Below the pieces are notes generated by a model. That model ran no database searches and had not been told where the DNA came from. It saw only the letters and a program-made list of their open reading frames with translations. From positions 1-23,792 of the forward strand of contig QGSR01000006.1 of the NCBI GenBank assembly GCA_003387805.1: a stretch of 23,792 bases of DNA. Direction: 5' to 3'. The translations under genes were made by a program, and so were the position numbers. This DNA comes from Bacillota bacterium. Lineage in GTDB: Bacteria > Bacillota > Limnochordia > Limnochordales > ZCTH02-B6. The number at the start of each line of letters is the position of its first letter. The first letter of the stretch is position 1. Positions 1-6,727 of the stretch are shown piece by piece.

Positions 1-858
1 CACAACGGCGGGGCGGGCGTGGACGGGCCCCGGGGCGTGGCGACCGGCGGCGCCGGCATGGACGGGCCGCAGAGCGTGGCGACCGGCGGCGCCGCGGTCC
101 GAAGCACCGCCGCCGGCCCGGCGGGCGCTCCCGTGGCAGGGCCCGGCGAGCCCCTGCTCGTTCTGGACGACGTGCACGTGTCGTACGGCAACATCAAGGC
201 GGTACGCGGCATCTCAATGGAAGTGTACGAAGGGGAAATCGTCACACTGGTGGGCGCCAACGGCGCGGGCAAGACCACGACGCTGCGGGCCATCTCCCGC
301 CTGATCCCTATTGCGCAAGGCTCCATGCGCTTCCGGGGCGTCGACTTGACGAAAATGCCCGCGCACCAGGTCGTGCCGCTGGGCATCTGCCACGTGCCCG
401 AGGGGCGGGGCGTCTTCGCCAACCTGACGGTGCTGGAAAACTTGATGCTGGCCACCTACAGCCGCAAAGACCGCTCGCGGCCGTCCCAGGACCTGGAGCG
501 GGTGTTTGCGACTTTCCCGCGGCTGGCCGAGCGGAAAAGTCAGCTGGCGGGCACCTTGTCCGGCGGCGAACAGCAAATGCTGGCCGTAGGCCGGGCGCTC
601 ATGACCGGTGGTGACTTGGTGCTGCTCGATGAGCCGTCCATGGGCCTCGCGCCCATCTTGGTCGAGGAGATTTTCCGCATCCTGCAGGAAATCAACCGCC
701 AAGGCACCACGATCTTGCTGGTGGAGCAGAACGCCCGCATGGCGCTGCAAATCGCCGACCGCGCCTATGTCTTGGAGACCGGCGTCATCTCCGTCAGCGG
801 CAGTGCCAAGGACCTGGTCGACGACCCGCGGGTGCGGGAGGCCTATTTGGGCGCGTAG
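1..858 (+). CDS. livF: Branched-chain amino-acid ABC transporter ATPase, LivF type (5' end open)
   Basis: Cytoplasmic ATPase that would drive uptake of branched-chain amino acids or a related amide/urea substrate together with LivG, LivH, LivM and a binding protein, all presumably left of the window. Counting from the GTG at 19, the ABC domain begins near residue 46; Walker A GANGAGKT is at 79-86, followed by the signature LSGGEQQ, Walker B LVLLDEPSMGL and the LivF-typical ILLVEQNA in place of the H-loop. The domain ends normally. The first 45 residues are not family sequence: they contain a 13-residue tandem repeat (GGAGxDGPxxVAT). The reading frame is open to base 1, and no clear ribosome binding site precedes GTG 19 or ATG 58. 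The true start may therefore lie outside the window, or this may be the second half of a LivG-LivF fusion. Family assignment is sure; the start is not. Confidence 0.9.
   Translation, partial: HNGGAGVDGPRGVATGGAGMDGPQSVATGGAAVRSTAAGPAGAPVAGPGEPLLVLDDVHVSYGNIKAVRGISMEVYEGEIVTLVGANGAGKTTTLRAISRLIPIAQGSMRFRGVDLTKMPAHQVVPLGICHVPEGRGVFANLTVLENLMLATYSRKDRSRPSQDLERVFATFPRLAERKSQLAGTLSGGEQQMLAVGRALMTGGDLVLLDEPSMGLAPILVEEIFRILQEINRQGTTILLVEQNARMALQIADRAYVLETGVISVSGSAKDLVDDPRVREAYLGA
7..99 (+). repeat. 39-bp tandem repeat in the livF 5' region
   Basis: Two full 39-bp units (7-45 and 46-84) and a 15-bp partial (85-99) encode GGAGVDGPRGVAT, GGAGMDGPQSVAT and GGAAV. The unit is a multiple of three, so copy-number change keeps the reading frame. 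The array may continue left of the window. Confidence 0.75.
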
Positions 859-895
859 CAGCGCCGGGGCCCGGGCGCCTGCGCGAACAGCAGGC

Positions 896-921
896 AAGCT
901 TCACAAACAAGCTTCACAAAC
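896..921. repeat. Two perfect 13-bp direct repeats
   Basis: AAGCTTCACAAAC occurs at 896-908 and again at 909-921. The second copy runs directly into the first 31-bp palindromic unit, whose left arm also begins ACAAGC. It may be a decayed or seeding part of that array. Confidence 0.7.
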
Positions 922-1012
922 AAGCCTCAAAGTTGAGGCTTGTGTTCGCGTGAACCCTCGAATTTGGGGCTTATCGAAAAAACAGGCCTCGAACTTGAGC
1001 CTTATTCGTCCG
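920..1012. repeat. Palindromic 31-bp repeat array, first triplet
   Basis: Three units start at 920, 951 and 982. Each is about five left-arm bases, CCTC, six variable bases, GAGG (GGGG or GAGC in units 2 and 3), then CTTRT and a 7-base linker. Core centres fall at 931.5, 962.5 and 993.5, exactly 31 bp apart. Unit 1 is a perfect 11-bp inverted repeat (920-930 with 933-943). In all units the first two bases of the variable six pair with the last two although the bases differ (AA/TT, GA/TT), counting G-U. No similarity to a named repeat family was recognised. Confidence 0.8.
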
Positions 1013-1164
1013 CGGCAGCGCCGACGGCGACTTTGGAAGAAACCTACAGCCCTTCCTTCGACGCCCAGCACGAAAACGCCCATAGGAAGCGGGTTTCTCG
1101 AACTCCCACTATCTGGTTCCATGGGCCTCCGGACGTTCGGGGCGCCGTCTCCGAGCGAATACGA

Positions 1165-1257
1165 ACAAGCCTCGCCAGTGAGGCTTGTCTTCGTCTTAAT
1201 CCTCAAATTTGAGGCTTAGCGAGACAACAGTCCTCGGATCCGAGGCTTGTCGCCGCC
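1165..1257. repeat. Palindromic 31-bp repeat array, second triplet
   Basis: Units start at 1165, 1196 and 1227, with core centres at 1176.5, 1207.5 and 1238.5, again exactly 31 bp apart. Unit 4 is a 9-bp perfect stem (1165-1173 with 1180-1188). Units 5 and 6 have perfect 14-bp palindromic cores, CCTCAAATTTGAGG and CCTCGGATCCGAGG. Units 4, 5 and 6 resemble units 1, 2 and 3 in order (ACAAG, then AATTT, then ACAG left arms), which suggests that a triplet was duplicated. The 152 bp between the triplets (1013-1164) shows no further unit. Confidence 0.8.
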
Positions 1258-1391
1258 GCGCTTCACGCTCCCCGAACACGCAGCGGCTCCGGCGTCCGAG
1301 CCCCGGCCATGACGCAGGTAAAGCCCGCCTCCCATCGAACTAAAGCCAGTAACCATTTTCTGTCCGCGGTGCCGCGGGAGAAAGGGGATTC

Positions 1392-4127
1392 ATGATGCGA
1401 AGGCGTGCAGTACCCGTCTTCCGGCCCCGACGCCGGCGGAGCCGATTTTGGGTCGTGCTCCTGAGCGTGCTGGTTCTGCTGGTCGTCGGCGCGGGCGTTA
1501 TCGTCGGCGGCGGGTATTGGTATTTGTCCGGCTCGCTGCCCGAGCGGGACGGCACCGTGCATTTGCCCGGCCTCCGCGGCGAAGTGCGCGTCTACTGGGA
1601 CGAGCGGGGCGTGCCCCACATCGAGGCCGCCAATGCGGAAGACGTGTTTTTCGCGCAAGGCTATGTGACGGCCCAGGACCGCTTGTGGCAGATGGACGTC
1701 TACCGCCGGGTGGCGGCCGGGCGCATGGCGGAAATCTTGGGCGAGTCGCAGCTGGAGCAGGACATGTTCTTCCGCACGCTGGGCTTCCGGCAAGCGGCCG
1801 AGGCCAGCCTGGCCGCGGCGGATCCCGAAGCGCTCCGCATGGCCGAGGCCTACGCCGCGGGCGTCACGGCCTACATTGAACACGCCCTGGCCAGCCGGCT
1901 GCTTCCCATCGAGTTCCGGCTGCTGGGCTACGAGCCCGAACCGTGGACGCCGGTGGACACGCTGCTCCTGGCGCGGCTGATGGCTTTCCAGCTCAGCGGC
2001 AATTGGCCCCAGGAAGTGGCCCGCTACCGCATCGCGGAACTGATGGGCTGGGACGTGCTGCACGAATGGCTGCCCGAGTACCCGTCCGTGGCGCCAACCA
2101 TTACGACGTGGGCGCACATGACGGGCGCCGGCCCGGGGCTGCGAGACGAAGCGCCGTCCGCCGGGCTGGAAGACGACGAGCGGTCCCCGGGGCTGCTGGA
2201 CGACGAGCCGACTCCCGGGCTGCTGCACGACGAGCGGACCCCTGGGCTGCCGGACGACGCGCCGTCCCCCAATCCGGGCGACGCGGAAGCCGACGTCCGG
2301 AACAACGAGGCGAGTGCCGACCACACCGGCCTCAACGAACCGGGCACGAACGGGACGGCGGCCGGGGCGGCGGCGGCGCTCGGCCCCGGCGCCAACAACG
2401 CGGCGGTCGGGGCCTTCTCGGCGCTCATTCCGCCTACGAGCGGGGCGGCCCAGGCCGTCCCGCAGCTCGACCCGGCCCGCGCCGCCGCGCTGGCGCGGCT
2501 CGAGCGGCTGACCCGGTTCGCCCCGCCGCCGTTTCTCGGCAGCAACAGCTGGGCCGTTGCACCGGCGAAAACGGCCACGGGCGGCGCCTTGCTGGCCAAC
2601 GACCCGCACATGCAGTTCGGCATCCCCGCCCTGTGGCACCAGGTGCACCTGGTGCTCGAAGGCGATTTCAACGCCATGGGCATCAGCGTGCCGGGCATTC
2701 CCGGCATCGTCTTCGGGCGCAACGAACACATCGCCTGGGCCATCACGTCGCTGATGGCCGACAGCCAGGACTTGTTCATCCAGCGGCCCAATCCCGAGAA
2801 CCCGAAGGAGTTTTTGTACCAGGGCCGCTGGGAGCCGGCCACGGTGCGCACGGAGCTGATCCACGTCAAAGGCCGCTCCGAGCCGGTGGTGTATGAAGTG
2901 CTGGAGACGGCGCGCCACGGCCCCGTGCTGAACCCCGTGCTGGACGACGCGGTGGCGGACGTGCTGTCCCTGGCGTGGACCGCTCTGGGCCCGACGCGGG
3001 AAATCAACGCGCTGCTGCCCCTCATGCGGGCCCGCAACTTCGAAGAGTTCGAGGCGGCGCTCGATCAGTGGGACATGCCGGCCCTGAGCATGCTGTACGC
3101 GGACGTGCACGGCAACATCGGCTACAAGGCCACGGGCCTTCTGCCCGTGCGGCCCGCGGGCAACGGCCGCTACCCGGTCCCCGCCTGGACCGGCGAAAAC
3201 GACTGGCTGGGCACGATTCCCAAATCGGAACTGCCCCGGGCGTACAATCCGGAGGCCGGCTTCATCGTCGCGGCCAACAATTTGCCCGCCGACGCCGCCT
3301 ACCCGCACTACATCGGCGACGAGTTCGCTCCGTGGCGGGCTTTGCGCATCACCGAACTGCTGGCCGCCGGCCACGGCTTCACGGCCGACGACATGCGGGC
3401 CATCCAGACCGACATCGTCAACACCCGCGCCCGCCACATGGCGCCCGTGCTGACGGCCGCGGTGGAAAACCGCCTGCGCAACGTCCTGCAAGCCGAGCCG
3501 GCCGAGACCGCGGCCCTGGACCTGCTGCAGCGGTGGGACTTCGTCGAGCGGACCGACGCCCCCGAGCCGTTCATCTGGCACTTGTGGCTCCAGGAGCTGG
3601 AGCGCATCGCCGTCCAGGAGCGCCTCGGCTTCGAACTGGACGACAACCTGCTGCTCGATCATTTGCTGCTGTCCATGCGCCGCTCGGAGCTGGAAGAAGT
3701 GGCGACCCGGGCCTTCCGCGACGCCGTGCGCCGCGCCGTCAGCCTGCAGGGGGACGAGCCGGCCCGCTGGCAATGGGGCCGCTGGCACCGCATGACGGTC
3801 TACCACCCCGTGGGCGAGTCGGTCTCGGTCCTGGGCGGGCTGTTCAACGTGGGCGACTGGCCTCTCCCCGGCAGCGCCGACACGCCGTACAACGCCAGCT
3901 TCGACGCCGAAACGGGGCTGGTCAACCACGGCGCCTCCTGGCGGGTCGTCGTCGACCTGAGCACGGGCGCCGGCCGCGACGTGCTCCTGCCCGGCAACTC
4001 GGGCCACGTCCTCAGCCCCCACTACAAAGACCAGGCCGAAACGTGGCTGGCCGGCCGGCTGTCCGAGCAGCAGTGGCAGCCCGAGCAGTACCGGCGCGGG
4101 CGGCTTCTGCGGCTGCTGCCTCCATAG
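1392..4127 (+). CDS. Penicillin acylase family protein (S45 Ntn-hydrolase)
   Basis: Predicted self-processing N-terminal nucleophile amidase that hydrolyses an acyl-amide such as a beta-lactam side chain, an acyl-homoserine lactone or another N-acyl amide; the substrate cannot be read from sequence. The 911-aa precursor has an arginine-rich start and a hydrophobic segment (about 19-43), so it is a membrane-anchored or exported enzyme. The alpha-chain part includes GVPHIEAANAEDVFFAQGY and QDRLWQMDVYRR. The predicted cleavage site and nucleophile is Ser384 in LGSNSWAV, where the mature beta chain would begin. Further family landmarks are NDPHM, GRNEHIAWAIT, FIVAANNLP (oxyanion-type Asn) and the C-terminal NSGHVLSPHYKDQ. 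The spacer before Ser384 is long and contains five 9-residue repeats (249-293) followed by Ala/Gly-rich sequence. ATG 1392 follows AAAGGGG; ATG 1395 is an alternative. No partner gene is evident. Confidence 0.93.
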   Translation: MMRRRAVPVFRPRRRRSRFWVVLLSVLVLLVVGAGVIVGGGYWYLSGSLPERDGTVHLPGLRGEVRVYWDERGVPHIEAANAEDVFFAQGYVTAQDRLWQMDVYRRVAAGRMAEILGESQLEQDMFFRTLGFRQAAEASLAAADPEALRMAEAYAAGVTAYIEHALASRLLPIEFRLLGYEPEPWTPVDTLLLARLMAFQLSGNWPQEVARYRIAELMGWDVLHEWLPEYPSVAPTITTWAHMTGAGPGLRDEAPSAGLEDDERSPGLLDDEPTPGLLHDERTPGLPDDAPSPNPGDAEADVRNNEASADHTGLNEPGTNGTAAGAAAALGPGANNAAVGAFSALIPPTSGAAQAVPQLDPARAAALARLERLTRFAPPPFLGSNSWAVAPAKTATGGALLANDPHMQFGIPALWHQVHLVLEGDFNAMGISVPGIPGIVFGRNEHIAWAITSLMADSQDLFIQRPNPENPKEFLYQGRWEPATVRTELIHVKGRSEPVVYEVLETARHGPVLNPVLDDAVADVLSLAWTALGPTREINALLPLMRARNFEEFEAALDQWDMPALSMLYADVHGNIGYKATGLLPVRPAGNGRYPVPAWTGENDWLGTIPKSELPRAYNPEAGFIVAANNLPADAAYPHYIGDEFAPWRALRITELLAAGHGFTADDMRAIQTDIVNTRARHMAPVLTAAVENRLRNVLQAEPAETAALDLLQRWDFVERTDAPEPFIWHLWLQELERIAVQERLGFELDDNLLLDHLLLSMRRSELEEVATRAFRDAVRRAVSLQGDEPARWQWGRWHRMTVYHPVGESVSVLGGLFNVGDWPLPGSADTPYNASFDAETGLVNHGASWRVVVDLSTGAGRDVLLPGNSGHVLSPHYKDQAETWLAGRLSEQQWQPEQYRRGRLLRLLPP
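2136..2270 (+). repeat. 27-bp x5 tandem repeat in the acylase spacer
   Basis: Five units (2136-2162, 2163-2189, 2190-2216, 2217-2243, 2244-2270) encode GL-x-D-[ED]-xx-[ST]-[AP] peptides such as GLLDDEPTP. They lie between the alpha and beta chains, in the part expected to be excised on maturation. Units keep the frame. Confidence 0.85.
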
Positions 4128-4140
4128 CCGTCAAAGAGCG

Positions 4141-4330
4141 GCAACCGCTGGAAGCCGGCGGAAGGAGCCGGAAACAGGGGGAAGCAGCTGGAAACAGGCG
4201 AAAGGAGCCGGGAACAGGGGGAAGAAGCCGGAAACCCGCGTAAGCAACCGCAAACCGCAGGAAGCAGCCGCAAACCGCAGGAAGCAGCCGCAAACGGCAG
4301 GAAACAGCCGCAAACCACAGGAAGCGGCAC
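4141..4330. repeat. 20-bp tandem array downstream of the acylase gene
   Basis: Eight full 20-bp units run from 4161 to 4320 (for example GAAGCAGCCGCAAACCGCAG at 4261-4280), with degenerate partial copies at both ends. Units in the left half carry GAAACAGGGG, while units in the right half carry CAAACCGCAG, showing spread of variants within the array. It is non-coding by appearance; no gene is called in 4128-4435. Confidence 0.85.
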
Positions 4331-4333
4331 CGG

Positions 4334-4363
4334 GCGGCGGGCGGACCTCCATCCGCCCGCCGC
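4334..4363 (+). terminator. Strong hairpin, possible terminator
   Basis: Perfect 12-bp stem (4334-4345 with 4352-4363) around the loop CCTCCA, located after the acylase gene and repeat array. There is no T-run after it, so intrinsic termination is only possible. Confidence 0.4.
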
Positions 4364-4435
4364 GCGGGAAGGCGGGCGCCCATCCGCCCGGCGGCGGCTT
4401 TATGTGGTAAACTATCCTTTGGAGGTGAAGCAGTC

Positions 4436-4645
4436 ATGGCATTTCCCGCCGAACGCACCGGCGAAACGATTTACGTCGTCCGCGTCGAGTACTTGAACGG
4501 CAACCGGCATTACTTCGCCTTCACGGACGAAGAGGACGCTCGCGAATTCCGCGGTCGGGTGCGCGAAACCGGCTTCGGCCAGATCAAGCGGGCCGTTGAC
4601 TTTTCCGTCCCGATGTACCGCCTCATTCCGAAGGACGAAGACTGA
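4436..4645 (+). CDS. Small hypothetical protein (69 aa)
   Basis: No family recognised. The protein is soluble and charged, with an alternating pattern that suggests a small beta-alpha-beta fold: TIYVVRVEYLNG, then HYFAFTDEEDAREFRGRV, then a basic-hydrophobic C-terminal half ending MYRLIPKDED. There is no signal peptide or cysteine. The start is well supported: GGAGGTG at 4421-4427 is a near-consensus ribosome binding site eight bases before ATG 4436. The AT-rich TATGTGGTAAACTAT (4401-4415) just upstream may hold a -10 element, but no matching -35 is seen. It stands alone, separated from the dodecin gene by about 265 bp and a strong hairpin. Its coding status rests on the ribosome binding site and the non-repetitive sequence. 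Confidence 0.7.
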   Translation: MAFPAERTGETIYVVRVEYLNGNRHYFAFTDEEDAREFRGRVRETGFGQIKRAVDFSVPMYRLIPKDED

Positions 4646-4722
4646 CCCCGCCTTCCGCCCGGTTCACCACCAACAGGAACGTGGTCCCGTCCCCCGGGGA
4701 CGCCGTCCCGAGTATGGTAAAT

Positions 4723-4795
4723 CGACGGTCCCGTGCCGCCGGAGCCTCTCCTCCTCCTTTGCGGGTGCCCCCCGTCGGGCGGTGCGGGACCGTTG
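4723..4795 (+). other. Long GC hairpin with G-U pairs upstream of the dodecin gene
   Basis: An 18-base arm (4723-4740) pairs along its whole length with 4778-4795 if three G-U pairs are allowed, two of them adjacent in the middle. The 37-base loop contains a pyrimidine-rich run, CCTCTCCTCCTCC, which could pair with a ribosome binding site. It sits about 115 bases before the dodecin start. It could be a leader structure or a terminator without a T-run; no known riboswitch was recognised. Confidence 0.45.
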
Positions 4796-4909
4796 CCGCC
4801 TCCGCGGCGCCCCGGCCGCCGGCGCGGCGCCTCAGCCGCCGGCGCGGCAGTGACATGCGTTACATGACCTTCCTCGCTGCCGGACATGCTACCACCGGAG
4901 GTGATCCCG

Positions 4910-5176
4910 GTGAGCGAGTTTACGGTGGCCAGCGTCATCGAAGTCATCGGCGAGTCGACGGAGAGCTGGGAGGACGCGGTCAACAACGCCGTGGAAGCGG
5001 CGGCCAAGACCGTGCAGCACATTACCGGTGTTGAAGTGTTGAACCTGACGGCCACGGTGGAAAACGGCCGCGTCAGCCGTTACAAGGCCGATATCCACAT
5101 CGCCTTTGCGGTGGACGATTCGCTGCGGAAGATCAAGGAGCCCGCGCTGAGCGGCCACGCGACGCCGAAGTACTGA
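4910..5176 (+). CDS. Dodecin family flavin-binding protein
   Basis: Small protein expected to assemble into a dodecameric shell that stores or buffers flavins and, in some members, CoA. The start is GTG 4910, because GGAGGTGATC (4897-4906) lies just before it; an ATG at 4886 would add eight residues upstream of that site. The 88-aa product shows the family pattern VIEVIGES, SWEDAVNNAVEAAAKTV, ITGVEVLNLTATVENGRV and YKADIHIAFAV, then a roughly 20-residue tail beyond the usual 65-70. At the place where canonical dodecins carry the tryptophan that stacks on the flavin (RWVEV), this protein has glycine (TGVEV). It therefore belongs to a divergent subgroup and flavin binding is not assured. A clear terminator follows. 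Confidence 0.87.
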   Translation: MSEFTVASVIEVIGESTESWEDAVNNAVEAAAKTVQHITGVEVLNLTATVENGRVSRYKADIHIAFAVDDSLRKIKEPALSGHATPKY

Positions 5177-5220
5177 GCGGCGCCTCGGCCCCGGCCGGCG
5201 CCGAATCATGCGTATGCACC

Positions 5221-5254
5221 AACCCGGCACCTTGCAGCGTGCCGGGTTTTCTTT
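5221..5254 (+). terminator. Rho-independent terminator after the dodecin gene
   Basis: Perfect 10-bp stem AACCCGGCAC (5221-5230) with 5239-5248, 8-base loop, followed by TTTTCTTTTG. Confidence 0.9.
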
Positions 5255-5527
5255 TGCGACGGAGCGTGGCCCGCCGCGAGCGGCCCGGCCGCGGCCCGCC
5301 AGCGGCCTGGCAGCGGCCCCCGAGGAGCCCGGCCGCGGCCCGCGAGGGGCCTTGCCCGCCGCCCGCGCCCGGGCGTCGCGCCGGCAGGGATGCTCCGCCC
5401 CCACGGCTAACACTCCCGGAGAACGCCCCTCACCCGCGGGCCTGCACTTTGCCGCCACGGCCGGAACCCGGCAGGCGCCCGGCGCCGCGGGCGAGGGGCA
5501 GCTTCACGCCGAAACGGAGGTCCCGCC
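5255..5527. other. GC-rich intergenic stretch
   Basis: No gene is supported between the dodecin terminator and the next start. An open frame (5208-5645 plus) crosses it but is proline/alanine/arginine-rich, has no family match and overlaps the downstream enzyme out of frame. A direct repeat CGGCCGCGGCCCGC occurs near 5286 and 5331. Only the ribosome binding site CGGAGGT (5515-5521) is recognised. Confidence 0.55.
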
Positions 5528-6667
5528 ATGCTGCTGGATCAGCTGGAAACGCCGGTCACCGTCGTGGACCTGGACGTGCTGGAACGCAACATTGAAAACA
5601 TGGCCCGGCTGGCCCGGGAAAACGGCGTCGCGCTGCGGCCCATGATCAAAACCCACAAGTCGCCCTTCATCGCCAAGAAACAGATGGAGGCCGGCGCCGT
5701 GGGCGTTCTCGCCGCCACGCTGGACGAAGCCGAGGAGATGGCCCGGGCCGGCATTTCGGACGTCACCATCGCCTATCCGCTCATCGGCGTCGGGCAGCGG
5801 GAGCGGCTGCTGCGCCTGGCCGCCCGCGTGAAACTGACGCTGAGCGTGGACTCCATCGAAGCCGTCCAGGCCTTCAGCGCCGTCTTCGGCCCCGCCGCCG
5901 CAGCCGGGCGGCCGCCGGTGGACGTGCTCATCATCGTGGACTCGGGCGGCCGGCGCCTGGGCGTGGCGCCGGAGGACGCGGCGTTGCTGGGGCGGGCCGT
6001 CCACGCCGCCCCGGGCTTGCGGCTGGCCGGCGTCGCCACCCACCCGGGCCACGTGTACGGCTGCTCGTCGCCCGAGCAGGTGGAACACGTGGCCGCCCAG
6101 GAAACCGGCGCCGTGGTGGCCGCGGCCCGGCGCCTGCGGGCCGCCGGCTTCACGGTGGACACGGTGGCCGTGGGCTCCACCCCCACCGCCCGCTTCGCGG
6201 CCCGCGCGGAGGGCATCACGGAAATCCGCCCGGGCAATTACGTGTTTTACGATGCCATCCAGACGGCGCTGGGCGCGGCCGCCGCGGAGGATTGCAGCCT
6301 GCGGGTTCTGGGCACGGTGCTGAGCCGCCCCACGCCGCACACCGCCGTCATCGACGTGGGCAGCAAAATGCTCAGCAGCGACCGGGGCGCGCACGGCCTC
6401 GAGCTGGTGCGCGGCTACGGCATGGTGGTCGGACACCCCGGCGTCGTCATCGAGCGGGTATCGGAAGAACTGGCCGTCTTGACGCTGCCCGGCGACGATG
6501 CGCTGGACATCGGCGATCGCGTCCAAATCATCCCGAACCACGCCTGCACCGCCGCCAACCTGGTCGACGTGCTGGTGGGCGTGCGGCAAGGCGTCGTCGA
6601 GCGCACCATCCCCGTCACCGCCCGCCGCCGCATCCGGCTCTCGGAAGACGCGTCCGCGGACGCCTAA
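5528..6667 (+). CDS. PLP fold-type III D-amino-acid lyase (D-threonine aldolase / D-serine dehydratase-like)
   Basis: Pyridoxal-phosphate enzyme of the alanine-racemase-like barrel family with a C-terminal beta domain; known members cleave D-threonine-type 3-hydroxy amino acids or deaminate D-serine, with a divalent metal. The 379-aa protein opens LETPVTVVDLDVLERNI; Lys41 in RPMIKTHKS is the expected Schiff-base lysine. The C-terminal PNHAC places His338 and Cys340 where the metal binds. His with Cys is the pattern of eukaryotic-type D-serine dehydratase, whereas classical D-threonine aldolases have His and Asp, so D-serine dehydratase or a related activity is somewhat favoured. It is full length and ends with a short basic tail. 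ATG 5528 follows CGGAGGT at six bases. It is followed within 61 bases by a VanW gene, with a terminator-like hairpin between. Confidence 0.88.
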   Translation: MLLDQLETPVTVVDLDVLERNIENMARLARENGVALRPMIKTHKSPFIAKKQMEAGAVGVLAATLDEAEEMARAGISDVTIAYPLIGVGQRERLLRLAARVKLTLSVDSIEAVQAFSAVFGPAAAAGRPPVDVLIIVDSGGRRLGVAPEDAALLGRAVHAAPGLRLAGVATHPGHVYGCSSPEQVEHVAAQETGAVVAAARRLRAAGFTVDTVAVGSTPTARFAARAEGITEIRPGNYVFYDAIQTALGAAAAEDCSLRVLGTVLSRPTPHTAVIDVGSKMLSSDRGAHGLELVRGYGMVVGHPGVVIERVSEELAVLTLPGDDALDIGDRVQIIPNHACTAANLVDVLVGVRQGVVERTIPVTARRRIRLSEDASADA

Positions 6668-6688
6668 GGCTTCGGGCCAAGCATCCTT

Positions 6689-6727
6689 CCCCTCCCGGGC
6701 GCATACGCGTTCCCGGGAGGGGTCTTT
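6689..6727 (+). terminator. Perfect hairpin overlapping the vanW ribosome binding site
   Basis: 11-bp perfect stem CCCCTCCCGGG (6689-6699) with 6712-6722 and a 12-base loop, then TCTTT. It can act as a terminator for the upstream gene, but its 3' arm GGGAGGGG is also the only ribosome binding site for ATG 6728, so folding would hide it. Confidence 0.65.

Larger units (their letters stand above)
859..1391. other. 533-bp intergenic region
   Basis: It holds the direct repeats and two palindromic triplets described separately. Short open frames here (for example 940-1212 plus and 901-1206 minus) are built largely from the repeat units and show no family resemblance, so no gene is called. A ribosome binding site, AAAGGGG, sits at 1381-1387 just before the next gene. 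A CCGCGG-TG-CCGCGG motif lies at 1364-1377. Confidence 0.6.

Noticed and set aside
901..1212. Small proteins encoded within the palindromic repeat region
   Set aside because: The frames on both strands are made of the repeat units themselves, lack ribosome binding sites and end inside the array.
920..1257. CRISPR array
   Set aside because: Units follow each other every 31 bp with only 7-bp linkers, are degenerate and come in threes. There are no spacer-length unique segments and no cas genes.
1263..4022. 919-aa open frame on the minus strand opposite the acylase gene
   Set aside because: The plus strand encodes a clear S45 enzyme. The minus frame is Arg/Gly/His/Val-rich without any family motif, as expected opposite a high-GC gene.
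4646..4909. Known riboswitch or T-box upstream of dodecin
   Set aside because: The conserved cores of T-box, cobalamin, FMN and similar elements were looked for by eye and not found; only a generic hairpin is supported.
5208..5645. Plus-strand 145-aa open frame between the dodecin gene and the PLP enzyme
   Set aside because: It begins at the dodecin terminator, is Ala/Pro/Arg-rich without motifs, and overlaps the enzyme gene out of frame.
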